Below are positions 8,263 to 16,666 of a stretch of 64,000 nucleotides of DNA, piece by piece; position 1 is the first letter of the stretch; each line of letters starts with the position of its first letter. The notes below the pieces were generated by a model. The model had not been told where the DNA came from. It ran no database searches and was given only the letters and a program-made list of their open reading frames with translations. Made by a program: the position numbers and the translations under genes. This DNA comes from CAVQMB01 sp963713445 (GTDB taxonomy: Bacteria; Pseudomonadota; Gammaproteobacteria; Competibacterales; Competibacteraceae), in the NCBI GenBank assembly GCA_963713445.1, contig CAVQMB010000004.1, forward strand, positions 62,001-126,000. Direction: 5' to 3'.

Positions 8263-8271
8263 AAAACACTT

Positions 8272-9270
8272 TTAACACGTGCGGTTCGCCGAGAATTCGG
8301 CCAGACTGATCATAGCCTCTTTATACACTGACGCCGGCACATTAGCCAACGCAGTAATGGCTCGATCAGTCTGTTGGCGAACGAGGCGCGCAGTATAGTT
8401 GATTGCTCCAGTAGACTCAATGGCTTTGATCACCTCGCCGATCTTCGCCCGACCGCCCTCTTCAATCGCCGAGCGGATCAACGCCTGCTGGTGTGACGTG
8501 CCATGTTCGATGGTATAAATCAACGGCAAAGTGGGCTTGCCTTCGGCCAAGTCATCTCCAATATTCTTGCCAATATCCTCGCCGGCGCCGCTGTAATCCA
8601 GCAGATCGTCGATCAGCTGGAACGCCAAGCCCAAGTGCAGACCGTATTCCGCCAGCGCACGCTCCTCGGATGCAGGTCGATCGGCCAAAACCGCGCCGAG
8701 CCGGGCCGCAGCCTCGAACAGCCGTGCTGTCTTGCTGCGAATCACCTCGAAGTACCGTGCCTCGGTGGTATCGGGGTCATGAATGTTGAGGAGCTGCATG
8801 ACCTCGCCTTCGGCGATCGCATTGGTGGTATCAGCGAGAATCTGCATCACGGTCATGCGGTCCAAGCCCACCATCATCTGGAACGAACGCGAATAGAGGA
8901 AATCACCCACCAGCACGCTGGCCGCATTGCCCCATAGATTGTTGGCGGTCTCGCGTCCGCGACGCATGTCGGAGTCATCCACGACATCGTCATGCAACAA
9001 GGTTGCGGTGTGGATGAACTCGATAATGGTGGCGACCTCGATATGCTGATCACCAGCATATCCGGCGGCACGTGCCGACAACAGCACCATCAGCGGCCGC
9101 AACCGCTTGCCACCGCTACTAATGATGTAGCTGCCGAGTTGATTGATCAGTACCACATCGGAGCTCAGCTTGTGCTCGACAAGCCTGTCCACAGCACGCA
9201 TGTCTTCTGCGACAAGTGCGCGGATAGCCGCGAGGTCGGCGACGCTACCGGACAACCCGGAATCGTTCAT
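8272..9270 (-). CDS. ispB: Octaprenyl diphosphate synthase (long-chain trans-polyprenyl synthase)
   Basis: 332 residues. It makes the long isoprenoid side chain of ubiquinone/menaquinone by adding IPP units to farnesyl diphosphate. Both Asp-rich motifs are present: DDVVDDSDMRRG (first) and IDDLLDYSG (second), with GGKRLRP and NAIAEGEVMQL. The start at 9270 (MNDSGL) is preferred because an extended -10 element lies at 9314-9322, inside the longer frame, and because it fits the usual length. It is divergent from rplU-rpmA-obgE, the common gammaproteobacterial arrangement, and is followed closely by tRNA-Pro. Confidence 0.95.
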   Translation of the reverse strand: MNDSGLSGSVADLAAIRALVAEDMRAVDRLVEHKLSSDVVLINQLGSYIISSGGKRLRPLMVLLSARAAGYAGDQHIEVATIIEFIHTATLLHDDVVDDSDMRRGRETANNLWGNAASVLVGDFLYSRSFQMMVGLDRMTVMQILADTTNAIAEGEVMQLLNIHDPDTTEARYFEVIRSKTARLFEAAARLGAVLADRPASEERALAEYGLHLGLAFQLIDDLLDYSGAGEDIGKNIGDDLAEGKPTLPLIYTIEHGTSHQQALIRSAIEEGGRAKIGEVIKAIESTGAINYTARLVRQQTDRAITALANVPASVYKEAMISLAEFSANRTC

Positions 9271-9313
9271 TGATAGACATCTGGTTTCAACAAGCGTGTC
9301 GGAGCCTTTAACC

Positions 9314-9322
9314 ATTGTAGCA
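9314..9322 (-). promoter_or_regulatory. Extended -10 promoter of ispB
   Basis: TGCTACAAT on the minus strand is an extended -10 (TGn plus TACAAT). No good -35 is seen. The predicted transcript start lies about 37 bases before the chosen ispB start codon. Confidence 0.45.
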
Positions 9323-9357
9323 GAGGCCTGCATACGGGGATTGAGCGGCGGGTTAGA

Positions 9358-9386
9358 TTGACCCCACCAAAGTTACCGACTAATAT
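9358..9386 (+). promoter_or_regulatory. Sigma-70 promoter of rplU-rpmA(-obgE-proB)
   Basis: TTGACC (9358-9363) and TAATAT (9381-9386) are separated by exactly 17 bases. The predicted start is near 9393, about 44 bases before the rplU ATG. The -10 hexamer lies inside a perfect 14-bp palindrome. Confidence 0.75.
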
Positions 9387-9403
9387 TAGTCCTCTTTGGT
9401 GGG
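9363..9403. repeat. Nested inverted repeats over the rplU promoter
   Basis: Outer arms CCCACCAAAG (9363-9372) and CTTTGGTGGG (9394-9403) enclose a perfect palindrome GACTAATATTAGTC (9378-9391). The outer arms overlap the last -35 base and the start of the transcript. There is no U-tract on either strand, so it is not a normal terminator. Confidence 0.7.
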
Positions 9404-9436
9404 ATCCTTTAAAAAATCCGTTGGAGACAAGGTCTA

Positions 9437-9751
9437 ATGTACGCTGTGATCAAGACCGGAGGCAAGCAGTACCGTGTTGCCGAAGGTCAGAAGCTCAAAG
9501 TCGAAAAGCTGCCGGCGGATGAGGGTTCGGTGGTGGAATTCGACCAAGTGCTGCTGATGGCCAATGACGGCCAGGTGACACTCGGTGCACCCTATATTGC
9601 CGGCGGCAAGGTAACAGCCACGGTAAACAATCACGGCCGCGCGGACAAGATTGAAGTTGTCAAATTCCGTCGCCGTAAACACCATCGTAAGCAGATGGGG
9701 CATCGGCAGCACTACACTGAAGTTCAGATAACCGGTATCCAGGCCGGTTGA
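9437..9751 (+). CDS. rplU: 50S ribosomal protein L21
   Basis: 104 residues, standard length. L21 is a 23S rRNA-binding protein of the large subunit. It begins MYAVIKTGGKQYRVAEGQ and shows the conserved KFRRRKHHRKQMGHRQ rRNA-binding stretch and the ITGI end. Translation starts after GGAGACAAGGTCTA. First gene of the rplU-rpmA pair, which is followed by a terminator and then obgE. Confidence 0.98.
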   Translation: MYAVIKTGGKQYRVAEGQKLKVEKLPADEGSVVEFDQVLLMANDGQVTLGAPYIAGGKVTATVNNHGRADKIEVVKFRRRKHHRKQMGHRQHYTEVQITGIQAG

Positions 9752-9772
9752 GGGCGAAGCGAGGCTAAGCAT

Positions 9773-10033
9773 ATGGCTCACAAGAAAGCGGGCGGCAGCA
9801 GCCGCAACGGACGCGATTCCGAATCCAAACGCCTGGGCGTGAAACGCTACGGCGGTGAGCAAGTCCGTGCTGGCAACATCCTGGTACGGCAACGCGGTAC
9901 ACAGTTTCATCCCGGGGTAAATGTGGGTTGCGGCAAGGACTACACGTTATTTGCCAAGACCGATGGCCAGGTCGTGTTTCAGGTTAGAGGCCCCAACCAA
10001 CGCCGCTACGTCAGCGTTCAAGCTGCCAATTGA
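9773..10033 (+). CDS. rpmA: 50S ribosomal protein L27
   Basis: 86 residues. The N-terminus reads MAHKKAGGSSRNGRDSESKR, the segment that reaches the peptidyl transferase centre, followed by LGVKRYGGE and RGTQFHPG. No Firmicutes-type N-terminal extension that would need processing. It lies 21 bases after rplU and is followed by a strong terminator. Confidence 0.98.
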   Translation: MAHKKAGGSSRNGRDSESKRLGVKRYGGEQVRAGNILVRQRGTQFHPGVNVGCGKDYTLFAKTDGQVVFQVRGPNQRRYVSVQAAN

Positions 10034-10060
10034 GCGCCGCCCGGACCCGCAACTTGCAAT

Positions 10061-10084
10061 AAGCCCCGCCCGTGGGGCTTTTTT
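10061..10084 (+). terminator. Rho-independent terminator after rpmA
   Basis: Arms AAGCCCC (10061-10067) and GGGGCTT (10074-10080) with a CGCC-type loop, then a run of T to 10084. It separates rplU-rpmA from obgE and ends just before the obgE start, so obgE is either read through or has its own weak promoter. Confidence 0.85.
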
Positions 10085-10093
10085 GATCCTGCA

Positions 10094-11128
10094 ATGAAAT
10101 TCGTCGACCAAGTCACTATCCGCATACAGGCCGGCGACGGCGGCAACGGTTGCGTGAGCTTCCGACGCGAGAAATTCATCCCCTTTGGCGGCCCGGACGG
10201 TGGCGACGGTGGCGACGGTGGCAGCATTTATCTGCGCGCTGTAGAGCGCCTCAATACACTGGTCGATTATCGTTACGAACGCCAGTTCCGAGCCAAGAGT
10301 GGCCAAAAAGGTGCCGGCAGCAACTGCACCGGCCGCGCTGGCGCCGACCTGTTCCTCGAGGTCCCGGTCGGCACGGCGGCTTACGACGCCGAAACCGACG
10401 AGCTGATCGGCGATCTGGTCACGCCAGGGCAAACGCTGTGTGTCGCCCGCGGCGGTTTCCACGGCATCGGTAACGCCCGCTATAAGAGCAGTACCAATCG
10501 CGCGCCACGGCAGTCCAAACCGGGCACCCCGGGCGAGCAGCGCAATCTGCGCCTGGAACTCAGACTACTGGCAGACGTGGGTCTGCTCGGCATGCCCAAT
10601 GCTGGCAAATCAACCCTGATCAGTGCCGTCTCCAGTGCCCGGCCAAAAGTCGCCGACTACCCTTTCACCACCTTGTACCCAAACCTGGGCGTGGTGCGAA
10701 TCGGGCCCGCGGCCAGTTTCGTCATGGCCGACGTCCCCGGCCTCATCGAGGGGGCAGCCGAAGGCGCCGGCCTGGGTATACAGTTTCTCAAGCACCTGAC
10801 CCGCACCCGCCTGCTGCTGCACCTGGTCGATGCATCACCGTACAGCGACAGCGGCAATCCGGTAGCTGACGTCCGCATGATCGAACAGGAACTGCGGTGT
10901 TACAACGAGGGGCTGGCAACCCGCGAGCGCTGGCTGGTGCTGACCAAGCTCGACCTGATTCCGGAAGAGCATCGCGCCGCCCGACAGGCAGAAATCGTCC
11001 AGGCACTGGGTTGGACAGCGCCGGTCTTCGCCGTCGCTGCGCTGGCACAGATGGGGACGAGTGAACTCGTACAGGCTATCATGCGCCGGCTGGAGCCCGT
11101 CCTGACGGCACAGACCACCCCCCAATGA
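10094..11128 (+). CDS. obgE: GTPase Obg (ribosome maturation)
   Basis: 344 residues. The Gly-rich Obg fold covers about 1-158 (DGGNGCVSFRREK, GGDGGDGG). The G domain has G1 GMPNAGKST, G3 DVPGLIEGA and G4 TKLD. There is no OCT domain, and the length is slightly below the E. coli protein (390), which carries an acidic tail. It acts in 50S assembly and in stress/ppGpp signalling. Its stop overlaps the proB start (ATGA), so the two genes are translationally coupled. Confidence 0.97.
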   Translation: MKFVDQVTIRIQAGDGGNGCVSFRREKFIPFGGPDGGDGGDGGSIYLRAVERLNTLVDYRYERQFRAKSGQKGAGSNCTGRAGADLFLEVPVGTAAYDAETDELIGDLVTPGQTLCVARGGFHGIGNARYKSSTNRAPRQSKPGTPGEQRNLRLELRLLADVGLLGMPNAGKSTLISAVSSARPKVADYPFTTLYPNLGVVRIGPAASFVMADVPGLIEGAAEGAGLGIQFLKHLTRTRLLLHLVDASPYSDSGNPVADVRMIEQELRCYNEGLATRERWLVLTKLDLIPEEHRAARQAEIVQALGWTAPVFAVAALAQMGTSELVQAIMRRLEPVLTAQTTPQ

Positions 11129-12255
11129 AGACGTCTGAACAGCGCATCAGAGCAGGCCATAGTACGCGTTGGGTGATAAAAATCGGCAGCGCGATGATCA
11201 CCAATGACGGGCAAGGCCTCGACCTAAAGGCAATCGCAAACTGGTCCGAACAACTCGCGGAATTGCATCGCTCGGGCAAAGAGCTGCTACTGGTATCCTC
11301 CGGCGCGGTTGCCGAAGGAATGCGCCGGCTTGGCCTACAGAAACGCCCCCACGCCTTGTACGAACTACAGGCCGCAGCCGCCGTGGGCCAGATGGGCCTG
11401 GTACAAGCCTATGAATCGGCCTTTCAACTGCATGGCATCGGCACGGCTCAGGTGCTACTGACCCATGACGACGCCGCCGACCGCAAACGCTACCTTAACG
11501 TCCGCCGCACACTGCGTACCCTGGTGGAGATGCGCGTCATCCCCGTGATTAACGAGAACGATGCCGTTGTTGCCGATGAATTCCGGTTTGGCGACAACGA
11601 CACCATTGGCGCACTGATCGCCAATCTAGTGGAAGCCGATCTGCTGATCATTCTGACCGACCAGCGCGGCATGTTCGACTGTGATCCCAGGACCCACGTA
11701 GAGGCCCGTCTGATCGAAGAGGCTGATGCCGGCGATCCGGCACTGGAGCTGATGTCCGGCGCCGGCGGCACCTTTGGTCGCGGCGGCATGCTCACCAAGG
11801 TCAGGGCTGCTGTCAAGGCTGCGCGTTCCGGCGCAACGACCATCATCGCCTGGGGCCGCGAACCCGACGTCCTGCGGCGGATCGCACAGCAGCAAACGGT
11901 GGGCACGCTGCTAAGGCCGGGCCAAAGCCGGCTGGCAGCGCGCAAGCAATGGCTGGCCGCGCAACTGCAGGCCCGCGGCCGACTCCGCCTAGATGACGGC
12001 GCGGTACGCGTGTTGCGAAAACTGGGACGCAGCCTTCTGCCGGTCGGCGTCACTGCGATCGAAGGCGATTTCTCGCGGGGCGAGTTAGTAACCTGTGTCG
12101 ACCCGAATGGTCTGGAGGTCGCCCGCGGACTGGTCAACTACGGTGCCGGTGATGCGCTGCGGATTATCGGCAACCCCAGCGACCAGATCGAAACCCTGTT
12201 GGGTTATGTAGACGAGCCTGAACTCATCCATCGAGACAATCTGGTCGTACTGTGA
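11125..12255 (+). CDS. proB: Glutamate 5-kinase
   Basis: 376 residues: amino-acid kinase domain (about 15-265; VIKIGSAMITND, LLVSSGAVAEG, INENDAV and RGGMLTKVRAA) followed by a PUA domain (from about 285), as in E. coli ProB. It phosphorylates glutamate in the first step of proline synthesis and is normally feedback-inhibited by proline. ATG overlaps the obgE stop. No proA is found beside it; obgE-proB without proA is common in gammaproteobacteria. Confidence 0.97.
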   Translation: MKTSEQRIRAGHSTRWVIKIGSAMITNDGQGLDLKAIANWSEQLAELHRSGKELLLVSSGAVAEGMRRLGLQKRPHALYELQAAAAVGQMGLVQAYESAFQLHGIGTAQVLLTHDDAADRKRYLNVRRTLRTLVEMRVIPVINENDAVVADEFRFGDNDTIGALIANLVEADLLIILTDQRGMFDCDPRTHVEARLIEEADAGDPALELMSGAGGTFGRGGMLTKVRAAVKAARSGATTIIAWGREPDVLRRIAQQQTVGTLLRPGQSRLAARKQWLAAQLQARGRLRLDDGAVRVLRKLGRSLLPVGVTAIEGDFSRGELVTCVDPNGLEVARGLVNYGAGDALRIIGNPSDQIETLLGYVDEPELIHRDNLVVL

Positions 12256-12296
12256 CCGGAGCCGCGACCCGCCCCGGCCTGTACAGGCACGATGGC

Positions 12297-12563
12297 TCAG
12301 GCCTGCATCGAGCGGATATGCTGGCTCAATCGGCTTTTGTGACGGGCCGCTTTGTTGGCGTGAATCAGTCCTTTGCGCGCGGTGCGGTCGATGACCGGCA
12401 GCGCGGCCTGAAAAGCTTGTTCCGCGGCCGACTTGTCGCCGCCGGCAATAGCCTTGAGTACCTTCTTGATAGAGGTGCGCATCGCCGACCGGCGGCTGGC
12501 GTTGTGCTGCCGGTGTTTCTCTGCTTGCCGGACGCGTTTTTTCGCTTGAGCGGTATTGGCCAA
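12297..12563 (-). CDS. rpsT: 30S ribosomal protein S20
   Basis: 88 residues starting from a UUG codon: (M)ANTAQAKKRVRQAEKHRQHN. The TTG at 12563 is preceded by GGGAG with 7 bases of spacing. E. coli rpsT also uses UUG, where S20 represses its own translation, so the rare start is probably conserved for control. The body is Lys/Arg/Ala-rich and helical, as expected for a 16S rRNA binder. It lies convergent to proB and divergent to murJ. Confidence 0.96.
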   Translation of the reverse strand: MANTAQAKKRVRQAEKHRQHNASRRSAMRTSIKKVLKAIAGGDKSAAEQAFQAALPVIDRTARKGLIHANKAARHKSRLSQHIRSMQA

Positions 12564-12605
12564 GACGTTACTCCCACATTCAACCTGTTGCCAGAAAAGG
12601 GAAGA

Positions 12606-12634
12606 ATTATCAACGCTTCCCACAAGTGCGTCAA
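12606..12634 (-). promoter_or_regulatory. Sigma-70 promoter of rpsT
   Basis: On the minus strand TTGACG (12634-12629) and GATAAT (12611-12606) are separated by 17 bases. The predicted leader before the UUG start is about 35-40 bases long. Confidence 0.7.
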
Positions 12635-12658
12635 TCCCTGTTGGGTTCGATCGAAACC

Positions 12659-14197
12659 ATGAGCAACAGCCTGCTCAAATCGACTGCAGTGGTCAGTGCG
12701 ATGACCTTTGTGTCGCGTATTCTTGGTTTCGTGCGCGACATGGTCATCGCCCGAGCATTCGGCGCCGGCCTTGCCACGGACGCTTTCTTCGTCGCTTTCA
12801 GAATCCCCAACCTGCTGCGCCGGCTGTTCGCCGAGGGCGCCTTTTCACTGGCCTTTGTGCCTGTGTTTGCCGATTATCGGGAACATCGTCGGGATGAGTT
12901 GCGGACGCTGGTCGATCGGGTCAGTGGCACCCTCGCGTTGTTGCTGCTGGCGGTTACCGTGATCGCCATCCTGGCCGCCCCCGTGCTGGTAATGATCTTT
13001 GCGCCCGGTTTCACCCGCGACGCCACCCAGTTTGAGCTGACCACCCGTATGTTGCGGCTCACGTTTCCGTACCTGCTGTTTATTTCACTCACCGCTTGCG
13101 CCGGCGGAGTCCTCAACAGCCTGGGACGGTTCGCAGTACCGGCACTGACGCCGGCGCTGCTCAATCTGTGTCTGATCGCAGCCGTAGTGTGGTTGGCGCC
13201 GCACCTAAGCGAGCCCGTTACCGCGCTGGCCTGGGGTGTGCTCCTCGCCGGGATGGTGCAGCTAGCTGCCCAACTACCTTTCCTGTATCGCCTCGGCATG
13301 CTGCCGCGACCACGCTGGGGCTGGCACTTCCCGGGGGTGCAGCAGATCCTAAGACTAATGCTCCCGACGCTGTTCGGTTCGTCGGTCGCGCAGATCAACC
13401 TGCTGTTTGATACCCTGCTCGCCTCGCTGCTGGCCAGCGGCAGCGTCAGTTGGCTGTACTACTCGGATCGGCTGATGGAATTCCCTTTGGGGGTATTCGG
13501 TGTTGCCCTGGGCACGGTGATTCTACCCAACCTGTCACGCGAACATGCCGCCGACACCCCACACGTGTTCAACCGCACGCTCGACTGGGCACTCCGATGG
13601 GCGCTGCTGATCGGCTTGCCCGCGGCCGTGGCGCTGGCAGTGCTCGCGGGCCCCCTGCTGACCACCTTGTTCCGCTACGGTGCCTTCAACAGCACCGACG
13701 TTATAATGGCACGCCGCAGCCTGATCGCGTTCGCCTTTGGCCTGCAAGCATTCATTATCATCAAAATTCTGGCACCCGGGTTTTACGCCCGTCAGGATAC
13801 CCGTACGCCGGTCAAGATCGGCATCATTGCCATGCTGACCAACATGCTGCTCAACCTGCTCCTGATTCTACCGCTGGCCCACGCCGGCCTGGCGTTGTCG
13901 ACCACTCTCGCGGCATACGTCAATGCCGGGCTGTTGTTCCGCACCTTGCGCCGGACCGGCATCTACCGGCCGGAGACCGGATGGAGACGCTTCCTGGCCC
14001 AGTTGATCGCCGCCAATGGCATGATGGGACTGGTACTGGCGGTGACAGCTGCACCACTGCCGGCATGGCTTGCCGCCGATGCCGGACGGCGGATCCTGTG
14101 GCTGGCTGAACTAGTGCTGACAGGAATTGGGGTTTACGCGGTGACGCTGCTGGCAACCGGACTGCGGCCGCGCCATCTGCGCCACATCCACAATTAA
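12659..14197 (+). CDS. murJ: Lipid II flippase MurJ (MviN)
   Basis: 512 residues with about 14 membrane segments. It moves lipid II across the inner membrane for peptidoglycan synthesis. The N-terminus MSNSLLKSTAVVSAMTFVSRILGFVRDMVIA and RIPNLLRRLFAEGAFSLAFVPVF are family signatures. The start at 12659 is chosen because family members begin right before this stretch; the longer frame adds 11 unlike residues. Divergent from rpsT, the usual arrangement. Confidence 0.96.
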   Translation: MSNSLLKSTAVVSAMTFVSRILGFVRDMVIARAFGAGLATDAFFVAFRIPNLLRRLFAEGAFSLAFVPVFADYREHRRDELRTLVDRVSGTLALLLLAVTVIAILAAPVLVMIFAPGFTRDATQFELTTRMLRLTFPYLLFISLTACAGGVLNSLGRFAVPALTPALLNLCLIAAVVWLAPHLSEPVTALAWGVLLAGMVQLAAQLPFLYRLGMLPRPRWGWHFPGVQQILRLMLPTLFGSSVAQINLLFDTLLASLLASGSVSWLYYSDRLMEFPLGVFGVALGTVILPNLSREHAADTPHVFNRTLDWALRWALLIGLPAAVALAVLAGPLLTTLFRYGAFNSTDVIMARRSLIAFAFGLQAFIIIKILAPGFYARQDTRTPVKIGIIAMLTNMLLNLLLILPLAHAGLALSTTLAAYVNAGLLFRTLRRTGIYRPETGWRRFLAQLIAANGMMGLVLAVTAAPLPAWLAADAGRRILWLAELVLTGIGVYAVTLLATGLRPRHLRHIHN

Positions 14198-14243
14198 GCA
14201 GGTAGGTTTTACAATAGATAGGCTAAAGTTTAAGGTCTGGGCT

Positions 14244-15176
14244 ATGGAGCTGATTAGAGGTCGTCACAATCTGCGTCCCAGGCATCGCGGCTGTGTGCTG
14301 GCGATCGGCAATTTCGATGGCGTACACCGCGGCCATCAGGCGGTGCTCGAACAGCTGGCGGAGCTAGGTCGGGCACTGGACCGGCCCACGCTGCTGATGC
14401 TGTTCGAACCCCAGCCCAAGGAGTTCTTCCAACCGGATGTGGCACCGGCACGCCTGACCCGCTTGCGGGAAAAGCTGCGGCTGCTGGCGATGACGCCACT
14501 GGACCGCGTGCTTTGCATTCGTTTCAACCGCGCTTTCTCGGAACTTGAGCCAGAGCAGTTCATCGATCAGCTACTGGTAGACGAACTCGGCGTTGCGGCG
14601 ATCGTGGTGGGTGCCGATTTCCGCTTTGGTCACCGTGGTGCCGGGGATATCCACACGCTCCATAGAGCGGGGCGACGACACGGTTTCACGGTTGTTGACT
14701 GCGCCCGCCATTCGTTGAACGGCCAGCGCGTCAGCAGTTCCTGGATACGGCAGGCGCTCGCAGCCGGTGATCTGGCGCTGGCCCACCGCCTGCTGGGTCG
14801 CCCCTACCAGCTCTGCGGGCGGGTTGCACACGGCGATCAGCTCGGTCGCACCATCGGTTTTCCCACGGCCAACCTGCCGCTGCACCGACGCCTGTCGCCG
14901 CTGACAGGCGTGTATGCAGTACGAGTCTGGGGTATCAACGAGTCTGCATGTCCCGGCGTGGCGAATATCGGCCGGCGGCCTACGGTGGCGGGGCATGAAC
15001 TACGCCTCGAGGTTCATCTGTTCGACTTTGACGGCGATATCTATAACCGGCAAATCGGGGTGGAAATAGTCGAAAAAATCCGCGACGAACAGCGCTTCGC
15101 CTCACTGGAAATGCTCAAGCACCAGATCATACGGGACGCGGTAGCGGCCCGCACCCGCCTGGCAGCAGTGGAATGA
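14244..15176 (+). CDS. ribF: Bifunctional riboflavin kinase / FAD synthetase
   Basis: 310 residues. The N-terminal FMN adenylyltransferase domain has the nucleotidyltransferase motif GNFDGVHRGHQ; the C-terminal riboflavin kinase domain has GRTIGFPTANL and GVYAVRV, then the GHELRLEVHLFDFDGDIYN end. It converts riboflavin to FMN and FAD. A weak promoter may be present (TTTACA at 14208, 17 bases, TAAGGT at 14231). Its stop overlaps the lspA start. ileS, which normally follows ribF, is absent. Confidence 0.96.
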   Translation: MELIRGRHNLRPRHRGCVLAIGNFDGVHRGHQAVLEQLAELGRALDRPTLLMLFEPQPKEFFQPDVAPARLTRLREKLRLLAMTPLDRVLCIRFNRAFSELEPEQFIDQLLVDELGVAAIVVGADFRFGHRGAGDIHTLHRAGRRHGFTVVDCARHSLNGQRVSSSWIRQALAAGDLALAHRLLGRPYQLCGRVAHGDQLGRTIGFPTANLPLHRRLSPLTGVYAVRVWGINESACPGVANIGRRPTVAGHELRLEVHLFDFDGDIYNRQIGVEIVEKIRDEQRFASLEMLKHQIIRDAVAARTRLAAVE

Positions 15177-15682
15177 ACCTGGCCATGTCACGCTGGCTCT
15201 GGTGCAGTACGCTGGTTGTGGGACTGGATCAGCTGACCAAGGCGTTGGTCCAGCGCTGGCTGCTACCACTGCAACCGATACGGGTGGCACCGTCGTTGAA
15301 TCTAACGTTGATGTATAACAAAGGTGCTGCCTTCAGTTTTCTGGCCGGCGCCGACGGCTGGCAACGCTGGTTCTTCGTGGTTCTGGCCGCGGTTATCGGC
15401 ACCGCCCTGCTGTTATGGCTATTGCGCCTGCCTGCTGATCGCAGCCGCCAAGCTCTGGCCCTCGCTCTCCTGCTGGGGGGCGCCTTAGGCAACCTGATCG
15501 ATCGAGTGCTGTATGGTCGGGTCGTGGATTTCATTCAGGTCTATTACCACGGCTGGTACTGGCCAACCTTCAATATTGCCGACAGCGCCATCAGCATCGG
15601 TGCCGTGCTTTTGGTCATCGACGCCCTGCTGGGACCACCCCGGCATGCTTCATCCACCGCAACCGGATCGTCACACGACTAG
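15173..15682 (+). CDS. lspA: Lipoprotein signal peptidase (signal peptidase II)
   Basis: 169 residues with four membrane segments. It cleaves prolipoproteins before the lipid-modified Cys. The catalytic Asp residues lie in GGALGNLIDRV and in FNIADSAIS, and NKGAAFSF is also conserved. ATG overlaps the ribF stop (ATGA). It is followed after 5 bases by ispH. The usual fkpB/slpA gene between lspA and ispH is missing. Confidence 0.97.
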   Translation: MNLAMSRWLWCSTLVVGLDQLTKALVQRWLLPLQPIRVAPSLNLTLMYNKGAAFSFLAGADGWQRWFFVVLAAVIGTALLLWLLRLPADRSRQALALALLLGGALGNLIDRVLYGRVVDFIQVYYHGWYWPTFNIADSAISIGAVLLVIDALLGPPRHASSTATGSSHD

Positions 15683-15687
15683 CAGCC

Positions 15688-16638
15688 ATGCGTATTCACC
15701 TCGCCAACCCACGCGGCTTCTGCGCCGGTGTGGAGCGCGCCATCGCCATCGTCGAACGGGCTCTTGACCTGTTCGGCGCCCCTGTCTACGTCCGTCACGA
15801 AGTGGTGCATAATCGTTATGTCGTGGATGGCCTGCGCCAGCGTGGCGCGATTTTCGTCGAGATGCTTAACGAGGTGCCCGACGACTCCATCATCATTTTC
15901 AGTGCACACGGCGTGTCGCAGGCCGTACGCACGGAGGCTGCCGAACGCGGACTTCAGGTCTTCGACGCGACGTGTCCGCTGGTAACCAAGGTCCACATGG
16001 AGGTGGCCCGCCATGGTCGCGCCGGCCGCGAGACGATTCTTATCGGCCACGCCGGACACCCCGAAGTAGAGGGCACCATGGGCCAGTATGACACTGCCAA
16101 CGGCGGCCACATGTATTTGGTGGAAAGCGCCGATGACGTAGCCCGGATGGCTGTGAACAATCCCAATGATCTCGCCTTCGTTACGCAGACGACCTTGTCA
16201 ATAAACGACACGGCAGCGGTCATCGACGCACTCAGGCAACGCTTTCCCGCCATCCGCGGGCCACGCAAGGACGATATATGCTATGCCACCCAAAATCGTC
16301 AGGTGGCGGTACAGGAACTGGCCGAGCGTTGCCAGCTAGTGCTGGTGGTCGGCTCAAAGAACAGCTCCAATTCCAACCGTTTGCGCGAACTCGCCGTCAA
16401 GGCCGGCACCCGTTCCCAGCTTATCGACAGCGCCAGCGAAATCGATCCGGAATGGCTCAATGACTGCCAGGACATCGGCCTCACCGCCGGTGCTTCAGCA
16501 CCCGAAATACTGGTACGGCAGGTCATTGAGCGACTGCATACCCTGGGTGCCGAAACCGTTGCTGAAACGCCAGGCCAGCCCGAAACCATAACCTTCGCCC
16601 TACCACGCGCGCTGCGCCCCAGGGCGGAAGCCGTATAG
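15688..16638 (+). CDS. ispH: 4-hydroxy-3-methylbut-2-enyl diphosphate reductase
   Basis: 316 residues. Last step of the MEP isoprenoid pathway, giving IPP and DMAPP. The three iron-sulfur cluster Cys are in RGFCAGVERAI, FDATCPLVTKVH and DDICYATQNRQ. EVVHN and GSKNSSNSNRL are further signatures. The ORF starts 5 bases after lspA, so it is probably in the ribF-lspA operon. Its product feeds IspB and murein carrier lipid synthesis. Confidence 0.97.
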   Translation: MRIHLANPRGFCAGVERAIAIVERALDLFGAPVYVRHEVVHNRYVVDGLRQRGAIFVEMLNEVPDDSIIIFSAHGVSQAVRTEAAERGLQVFDATCPLVTKVHMEVARHGRAGRETILIGHAGHPEVEGTMGQYDTANGGHMYLVESADDVARMAVNNPNDLAFVTQTTLSINDTAAVIDALRQRFPAIRGPRKDDICYATQNRQVAVQELAERCQLVLVVGSKNSSNSNRLRELAVKAGTRSQLIDSASEIDPEWLNDCQDIGLTAGASAPEILVRQVIERLHTLGAETVAETPGQPETITFALPRALRPRAEAV

Positions 16639-16666
16639 ACAACCAGGACCCCTCTGGCCAATTCAA

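Noticed and set aside
8272..9333. Longer ispB starting at 9333
   Set aside because: That start lies upstream of the extended -10 element and adds residues not found in the family.
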